Assembly (NCBI GenBank): GCA_023387935.1
Contig: JAEWHG010000069.1
Span: 1 to 11,868 of the forward strand
Direction: 5' to 3'
DNA: 11,868 bases
DNA from: Bacillota bacterium
GTDB taxonomy: Bacteria; Bacillota; Clostridia; Peptostreptococcales; Natronincolaceae
The first letter of the stretch is position 1, and every line of letters begins with the position of its first letter. This document shows, in pieces, positions 7,620 through 11,868 of the stretch. The notes under the pieces are model-generated. The model had not been told where the DNA came from, did not search any database, and saw nothing but the letters and a program-made list of their open reading frames with translations. The position numbers and the translations under genes are program-made.

Positions 7620-8457
7620 AGCTCACACCTTCTTCTTTATTGATCTCTATAAAAACATCCTCTAAACTACTCTTTCTAACCACATATTTACTTTCAATAT
7701 TTGCGGTGAAATCCAGTGCCTCTTTTTTACTTTTGAAGAAATAATATTCAGGGTCTATATTTCTAAACACTTCAACAGTATATTCTCCTGTGCTTAGAAT
7801 TAAATCTTTAGGTACTCCTTCCATTATTTTTTGCCCGTGATTAATAAGAAGAACCTTGTCGCATAGCTTTTCTGCTTCCTCTATATAATGAGTGGTTAAT
7901 ATTATTGTTATGCCCTCATCTCTAAGCTTTTCCAGTAGAAACCAAATATTTCTTCTACTTAAAGGGTCCAATCCAACTGTTGGCTCATCTAAAAATAATA
8001 TTCTGGGTTTATGGAGTATCGCTCTCATTATCATGAGCTTTCTTTTCATCCCTCCAGATAGCTTTTTAGCGATTTTATCTCGCTCTTCATATAGGTCTGC
8101 AAATTTTAATAATTCATCTATTCTCTCTCTTCTGACCTCTTTATTTATGGAGTGCAATCTGCCATGGAGCTCCATTATTTCCCACACACTCATTTCATTG
8201 TGCATACTAAAATGCTGAGAAACCATACCGATCATTTTCTTTATATCTACATTATCTCTACTAATTTCTTTATTGTTTATTTCGATATTGCCACTATCAG
8301 GTTTTAGAAGTGTGACTAGCATACGAAATGTTGTTGTTTTGCCTGCTCCATTTGGACCCAATAGGCCATATATTAATCCTGTATCTATATTAAAGCTTAA
8401 GTTATTTACGGCAGTTTTGTTCCCAAACTTTTTTGTTAAACAACTTACACGAATCAT
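7609..8457 (-). CDS. ABC-2 exporter ATP-binding protein (DrrA-like)
   Basis: Cytoplasmic ATPase that powers the adjacent ABC-2 permease; 282 aa. Walker A GPNGAGKTT (34-42), Q-loop Gln81, signature LSGGM (133-137), Walker B ILFLDE (153-158) with the D-loop GLDP, and switch His190 in LTTHYIEEAE are all intact. The tail SLEDVFIEI (264-272) is the typical end of DrrA-type exporter ATPases. The ATG at 8455-8457 has GGAG eight bases upstream. It starts 13 nt after the ferredoxin-like gene and ends 11 nt inside the permease gene, so it belongs to the same transcription unit. It is clearly different from the importer ATPase at 8808-9656, so the operon carries two separate ABC systems of opposite expected direction. 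Confidence 0.92.
   Translation of the reverse strand: MIRVSCLTKKFGNKTAVNNLSFNIDTGLIYGLLGPNGAGKTTTFRMLVTLLKPDSGNIEINNKEISRDNVDIKKMIGMVSQHFSMHNEMSVWEIMELHGRLHSINKEVRRERIDELLKFADLYEERDKIAKKLSGGMKRKLMIMRAILHKPRILFLDEPTVGLDPLSRRNIWFLLEKLRDEGITIILTTHYIEEAEKLCDKVLLINHGQKIMEGVPKDLILSTGEYTVEVFRNIDPEYYFFKSKKEALDFTANIESKYVVRKSSLEDVFIEINKEEGVSFGF
7628..7632 (-). promoter_or_regulatory. Ribosome binding site for the ABC-2 permease
   Basis: GAAGG on the minus strand, eight bases before the TTG start at 7617-7619 and inside the end of the ATPase gene. It supports this TTG, because no ATG with a better site lies in frame nearby. Confidence 0.55.
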
Positions 8458-8470
8458 TTGCTCATCTCCA

Positions 8471-8866
8471 TTATTTATAATAAATGTATTTTTGGAATTC
8501 TTCTTTATTGGGAAACTCTATGGCTCCATTACTACATTTTTTTTTGCATCCACAGCACATCATGACACATTCATAGGGTTTATCCACATAAACCTGATGA
8601 TTTTCATCTAAAGCATAGACCTTTCTTTTACAAAACTCATAGCAGATGTAGCAGTTAGTACATTGATCCTTGAGTATTGTAGGATACCACTCTATTTCTT
8701 CCCTGGGAAGTTTGTAGCTTCTTTTAGCTCTAACCTCTTTTATAAAAATTTGTAGTTTTTCTTCGTCAGGATTTCCACTATACGCATCAATAAAACTAAT
8801 AATTTTATTACTTAGCTCCTGAGGCATTTCGTATTTCAATAATCCCCGAAGGTAATCTATCTTCAT
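8471..8866 (-). CDS. Small 2x[4Fe-4S] ferredoxin-like protein
   Basis: A 131-aa protein whose first 65 residues lack cysteine and look helical and charged, followed by a ferredoxin-like cysteine domain. The first motif is C69-x2-C72-x2-C75-x3-C79. The second is C100-x3-C104-x2-C107-x3-C111, with an extra Cys105. Prolines usually found after the last cysteine are replaced by Lys and Ser, and the first spacing of the second motif is x3 rather than x2. Two [4Fe-4S] clusters are probable. The role is likely cytoplasmic electron transfer; by position it could reduce an imported metal centre or feed the chelatase (inference). The ATG at 8864-8866 has GGGGG nine bases upstream and lies 59 nt inside the preceding ATPase gene. 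ATG 8825-8827 is a weaker, later alternative. Confidence 0.85.
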   Translation of the reverse strand: MKIDYLRGLLKYEMPQELSNKIISFIDAYSGNPDEEKLQIFIKEVRAKRSYKLPREEIEWYPTILKDQCTNCYICYEFCKRKVYALDENHQVYVDKPYECVMMCCGCKKKCSNGAIEFPNKEEFQKYIYYK

Positions 8867-9656
8867 TAAATTTTTCCCCCATTTTTATATTTTTTGGAAT
8901 AAAATAGGGACAATTATTATCCTTATCTTCTAATACATTCACTTCTATATTAAAGACATCTTCTAGTACTTGCTTGCTTATAATGTCCCTAGGTTTTCCT
9001 TCCCTATATTTCTTTCCATCCTTAACAACGATTATTTTTTCCGAATATCTAGCTGCTTGATTTAAATCGTGCAGTACCATAACGATTGTGATTCCCATTT
9101 CTTTGTTTAGCTTTTTAACTAGCTCTAAAAGTTCAAATTGATGACATATATCCAAAAATGTAGTAGGTTCATCTAAAAGCAAAATCTCAGGTTGTTGTGC
9201 CAGTGCCATAGCGATCCATGCCCTCTGTCTTTCTCCACCAGACATAGTGGATACGTGTCTATGCTGGAGCTTTTCCAGCTTAGTTTCTCTTATAGCCCAA
9301 TCAATTACTTCATGATCTTTTTTAGTAAGTCTTCCAGTCCAATTAAGATGAGGATATCTACCATACCCTACTAAATCTCTTGTTGTAAAGTCATCGGGCA
9401 CCTTAGGGCTCTGGGGAAGAATTGACATTTTTTTTGCTAACTGTTTGGTTTCCATATTATTTATACTCTTATCCTGAAAAAGAATATCCCCATTAATCGG
9501 TTTTTTATTTTTAGAAAGGGCCTTTAATATTGTAGATTTTCCACATCCATTAGGCCCTATTATCGTCGTTATACTATTCTTTGGAATATCAAAGGATACA
9601 TCGTTTACTATTACTGAGTCATCATATCCTAAAGATAAGTTCTTAACCTTTAGCAC
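8808..9656 (-). CDS. Iron-siderophore/heme/cobalamin importer ATPase (FecE/BtuD type)
   Basis: ATPase of a type II ABC importer, 282 aa. Walker A GPNGCGKST (34-42), Q-loop Gln82, signature SGGERQ (139-144), Walker B ILLLDE (158-163) followed by PTTFLD, and His196 in VLHDLNQAARYSEK are all present. The RYPHLNW segment (100-106) is typical of the FepC/FhuC/FecE group. The C-terminal tail is about 20 residues longer than usual for the family. The DNA for that tail overlaps the start of the ferredoxin-like gene by 59 nt. The start is GTG at 9654-9656 with GGAGG upstream, 14 nt inside the permease gene. It pairs with the FecCD permease and the binding lipoprotein. Substrate class (ferric siderophore, heme, corrinoid) cannot be settled by sequence alone. 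Confidence 0.93.
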   Translation of the reverse strand: MLKVKNLSLGYDDSVIVNDVSFDIPKNSITTIIGPNGCGKSTILKALSKNKKPINGDILFQDKSINNMETKQLAKKMSILPQSPKVPDDFTTRDLVGYGRYPHLNWTGRLTKKDHEVIDWAIRETKLEKLQHRHVSTMSGGERQRAWIAMALAQQPEILLLDEPTTFLDICHQFELLELVKKLNKEMGITIVMVLHDLNQAARYSEKIIVVKDGKKYREGKPRDIISKQVLEDVFNIEVNVLEDKDNNCPYFIPKNIKMGEKFNEDRLPSGIIEIRNASGAK

Positions 9657-10668
9657 GATTTTTCAACCCTCCTCTAAGCAAGTATAAGAAAAAAGGTGCT
9701 CCTATAATTGCCATTATTATTCCTACCGGCAGTTCCATTGGCTCTACTATGGTTCTTGCAATGGTATCACATATCATCATTAAGGATGCACCAAACAAAG
9801 CACTGGCAGGAAATAAATATCTGTAATCAGAGCCTATGATCAGTTTGGTTATATGGGGAACTATTAATCCAACAAAGCCCAACATACCTACTACACTTAC
9901 AGAGCTTGCAGCCAGTAAAGATGATATGATGATTAAGATCATTCTAACTCTTTCCACATTAAGTCCTAGACTAGATGCAATTTCATCTCCTAGCATCAAT
10001 ATATTTATTTTTTTAGCCATTAGTATAGTTAATATGAATCCTACTAAGGCATATGGCCATACCAGTCTAAAATGTATCCAGCTTTTTGCTGCTAAACTAC
10101 CGATTGTAAAACCAAGGGTATTTTGAACACGGTCAGGGTAAAATATAAGAATTGTATTTATTATTGCGCCTATTAGGGATGACATTGCTGTACCTGAAAG
10201 AATCATTCTAAGTGGATTTATTCCATCCTTCCAAGAGAGCGTATATATAAATAAAGTTGCTGCAAAGGCACCTATAAATGCCATAGGAGTTAATAAATAA
10301 GAATAGTTAGGGAGTAATACCAAGGTTATACTAGCCGCTAGTCCTGCACCAGAGGAAACTCCTATTATATTGGGGGAAGCAAGGGGATTTCTCATAACCC
10401 CTTGCAATATACCTCCAGATAGAGACAAACACACTCCTACGATACCTGCAATTAAAGTTCTAGGTACACGGATTTTCCATATAATATTCCTGCTAAGTCC
10501 TTCCTTGTCTACAAAAATAGCCTGTAAAACCTCTTTTATAGATATTTTATACACTCCCAAACCTATGCTTATTAAGAAAGATACGATCATTATGAATGCA
10601 AGTACAAATATTATTGTAATTTTATATGTGTGATTTTTCTGTACCTCTATAGCAGAACTATTATTCAC
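9643..10668 (-). CDS. FecCD-family importer permease
   Basis: Integral membrane subunit of the importer, 341 aa, a usual family length, with about ten hydrophobic helices, the first at residues 16-39. Family motifs appear in order: RVPRTLIAGIVG (67-78), RNPLASPNIIGVSSGAGL (93-110), GDEIASSLG (227-235), which is the coupling loop that contacts the ATPase, GFVGLIVPHITK (264-275), and ELPVGIIMAIIGAPFFLYLL (312-331). Such permeases normally act as homodimers with two ATPase subunits and one binding protein. The start is GTG at 10666-10668 with AGAGG upstream, inside the last codons of the binding-protein gene (8-nt overlap). It ends 14 nt inside the ATPase gene. Family members carry iron-siderophores, heme and vitamin B12; this gene does not reveal which. 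Confidence 0.93.
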   Translation of the reverse strand: MNNSSAIEVQKNHTYKITIIFVLAFIMIVSFLISIGLGVYKISIKEVLQAIFVDKEGLSRNIIWKIRVPRTLIAGIVGVCLSLSGGILQGVMRNPLASPNIIGVSSGAGLAASITLVLLPNYSYLLTPMAFIGAFAATLFIYTLSWKDGINPLRMILSGTAMSSLIGAIINTILIFYPDRVQNTLGFTIGSLAAKSWIHFRLVWPYALVGFILTILMAKKINILMLGDEIASSLGLNVERVRMILIIISSLLAASSVSVVGMLGFVGLIVPHITKLIIGSDYRYLFPASALFGASLMMICDTIARTIVEPMELPVGIIMAIIGAPFFLYLLRGGLKNRAKG

Positions 10669-11716
10669 CTAAAAACACCTCTGGGTATACGATTTTCCCA
10701 AGTTCTTCGAAGGCTGTTGGGTACTCTGCATTTGGTCTATACATAAAAAGCTCCTTAGGTAAATAATGCACTCTTCCCTCTTTTACTGCAGTTAAACTTG
10801 CCCATGCATCATTTGAAACTACATCCTGCTCTATTCTTTCCTTACATTTCTCTACATCTCCCATAGTTGTAATTAATACGTAATCAGGGTCAGCCTCTGC
10901 AAGTCTTTCCATACTGAAATCTATTTTATTTGCCCCATCTATTGGAATATCCGATACTACATTTACAACTCCTAATAAGTCTGCCATTTCTCCTGTAAGT
11001 GAATTTGATAGTTCTGTTTGAACCTTGCTCGTAGATGCAAATAAAATAACAGCAGTAGGTTTATCTTCTACATCTTTTACCTTACCTATGGTCTCTTCCA
11101 CATCTTTAGTTATTTTAGCTATTTCATTATCAAAAATATCTTGTCTATCCAATATTTGTGTAAACAGATATAAGTTCTCTTGAAAAGATTGATATGGTGC
11201 AATATTTCCACTTATAGGAGCGTACTCTATTCCATTATCTTTAAGAATAGGGATCATATCCAGCTGAGAGCTTACTGTGGAAGACATAATCACTAGATCT
11301 GGCTCAAGAGCAACAAGCTGCTCAACACTGATAGCATTAAATTTACCTAATTGCATTATATCCGTAGCTTCCTCCGGAACGTTTGTAGTTCCATCTACTC
11401 TAGCAATTGCTTCTCCACCTGCCATATACCATAAATCTAAAAAAGAGTTCATAAGTATAGCAACTTTCTCTGGTTTTTTAGTTACTGTAATTTCTCCCTC
11501 AGTACTCATATATGTAACAGTCTCGTCTGTTACCTCTAATACGTACTCTGGATAAGGGTTATTTTCATTAGCTTCCTTACTAGGATTATCTCCTGAATCC
11601 TGCTCTATGGCAGTGTGATCTCCACCCTTATTTACCTCCTGATTTGTAGTACATCCTACAAAGGACATAGCAATTGCTAAAATTAAGATAATGCTTAAAA
11701 TACTTCTTTTTTTCAT
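10661..11716 (-). CDS. Periplasmic-binding-type lipoprotein of the FecBCD/BtuFCD importer
   Basis: Extracellular ligand-binding lipoprotein (Peripla_BP_2/TroA-like helical-backbone family), 351 aa. A basic start (MKKR) and a hydrophobic stretch (6-20) lead to FVGC with Cys22 as the probable lipidated residue; Phe at -3 is a little unusual. A polar, disordered linker runs to about residue 55. The first lobe starts near KKPEKVAILMNSFLDLWYMAG (80-100), with VEQLVALEPDLVIMSS (131-146). The second lobe includes TAVILFASTS (221-230) and ends with the tyrosine-rich FMYRPNAEYPTAFEELGKIVYP. The ligand could be a ferric siderophore, heme or a corrinoid. It is the first gene of the operon; the ATG has GAGGAG eight bases upstream (11725-11730). 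The spacing and overlap with the permease show it belongs to this importer. Confidence 0.92.
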   Translation of the reverse strand: MKKRSILSIILILAIAMSFVGCTTNQEVNKGGDHTAIEQDSGDNPSKEANENNPYPEYVLEVTDETVTYMSTEGEITVTKKPEKVAILMNSFLDLWYMAGGEAIARVDGTTNVPEEATDIMQLGKFNAISVEQLVALEPDLVIMSSTVSSQLDMIPILKDNGIEYAPISGNIAPYQSFQENLYLFTQILDRQDIFDNEIAKITKDVEETIGKVKDVEDKPTAVILFASTSKVQTELSNSLTGEMADLLGVVNVVSDIPIDGANKIDFSMERLAEADPDYVLITTMGDVEKCKERIEQDVVSNDAWASLTAVKEGRVHYLPKELFMYRPNAEYPTAFEELGKIVYPEVFLGE

Positions 11717-11757
11717 TTCTTTTTCTCCTCTCTATATCTGTAATTTAAAATATTTAA

Positions 11758-11784
11758 GACCCATATGAAAATTAAATATGAGCC
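11758..11784 (-). promoter_or_regulatory. Leader hairpin before the binding-protein gene
   Basis: In minus-strand RNA, 11784-11776 (GGCUCAUAU) pairs with 11766-11758 (AUAUGGGUC) over 9 bp, including two G-U pairs, around a 9-nt loop. The G-U pairs would be A:C or similar mismatches on the plus strand, so the fold is specific to operon-sense RNA. It lies 42 nt before the first start codon. No clean U tract follows, so it is not a plain terminator. The function is unknown. Confidence 0.4.
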
Positions 11785-11819
11785 TACTGCTTGATTGAGG
11801 GTGTCCAGTTTTATACATT

Positions 11820-11848
11820 AAAAAAACACACTACAGAAATAGTGTGTT
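11820..11848 (-). terminator. Rho-independent terminator ahead of the operon
   Basis: On the minus strand, 11848-11840 (AACACACUA) pairs with 11833-11825 (UAGUGUGUU) in a perfect 9-bp stem with a 6-nt loop, followed by a U run that extends to 11820. No U run exists on the plus-strand side, so it acts on minus-strand transcripts. It either ends an upstream gene beyond the window or is the off state of a leader controlling this operon. The 103 nt from here to the first start codon hold the leader hairpin and no gene I can support. Confidence 0.75.
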
Positions 11849-11868
11849 CAATACAAAACAACAACACT

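Noticed and set aside
7892..8611. Open plus-strand frames of 108 and 112 codons (7892-8218 and 8273-8611)
   Set aside because: They lie antisense to the exporter ATPase and ferredoxin-like genes, which have full family motifs. They lack ribosome sites and show hydrophobic, low-information translations typical of antisense frames. The same applies to other plus-strand frames such as 699-956, 9836-10126 and 11277-11555.
11732..11818. 28-codon minus-strand ORF in the leader
   Set aside because: It begins at an ATG inside the terminator's downstream flank with no Shine-Dalgarno, and its translation resembles nothing known to me.
11717..11819. Promoter elements or a Fur box before the first gene
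   Set aside because: TATAAA occurs at about 11810-11815 on the minus strand but has no convincing -35 at the right distance and sits in the terminator's U tract. AT-rich near-palindromes around 11742-11757 do not fit the Fur consensus well enough.
11760..11820. Possible insertion-sequence end (GTGTCCAGTTTTATAC on the plus strand)
   Set aside because: It vaguely recalls IS3-type ends from memory, but no transposase, second terminal repeat or target duplication is visible in the window.

Overview
The window is AT-rich (about one third G+C by eye), compact, and coded almost entirely on the minus strand. Purine-rich Shine-Dalgarno sites, frequent TTG/GTG starts, short gene overlaps and a lipoprotein leader point to a low-GC Gram-positive anaerobe of the Clostridia type. 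That assignment is inference, because no phylogenetic marker is present.

Read in the direction of transcription (high to low coordinates), it holds one operon-like run of nine genes. First comes a FecBCD/BtuFCD-type importer for an iron-siderophore, heme or corrinoid ligand: a lipoprotein binding protein (10661-11716), a FecCD permease (9643-10668) and its ATPase (8808-9656). Next is a small 2x[4Fe-4S] ferredoxin-like protein (8471-8866). Then comes an ABC-2 type exporter: a DrrA-like ATPase (7609-8457) and its permease (6885-7619). Last are the three subunits of a class I tetrapyrrole metal chelatase: CobN/BchH-like large subunit (3100-6810), ChlI/BchI-like AAA+ ATPase (2091-3110) and ChlD/BchD-like AAA+/VWA subunit (230-2101). 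Most adjacent genes overlap by 8 to 59 nt, so translational coupling is likely. A bidirectional terminator at 101-140 closes the operon. A terminator hairpin at 11820-11848 lies just ahead of the first gene.

No corrinoid, heme or chlorophyll biosynthesis gene is present. A complete ATP-dependent chelatase is instead packed with an importer, an exporter and an electron-transfer protein. My working hypothesis is a metallotetrapyrrole handling system: import of a metal-bearing macrocycle, metal removal (or exchange) by the CobN-ChlI-ChlD machine with the ferredoxin supplying electrons, and expulsion of the leftover macrocycle by the ABC-2 exporter. Reverse chelation has been reported for the CobN-family protein HmuS of Bacteroides. 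Metal insertion into an imported corrinoid or porphyrin is the main alternative.

Smaller features include two possible 20-codon ORFs with Shine-Dalgarno sites (147-209 and 6803-6865), a perfect 12-bp inverted repeat inside the cobN-like gene (6330-6371), and the possible 3' end of a convergent plus-strand gene (3-77). No tRNA, rRNA, CRISPR array or convincing mobile element was seen.
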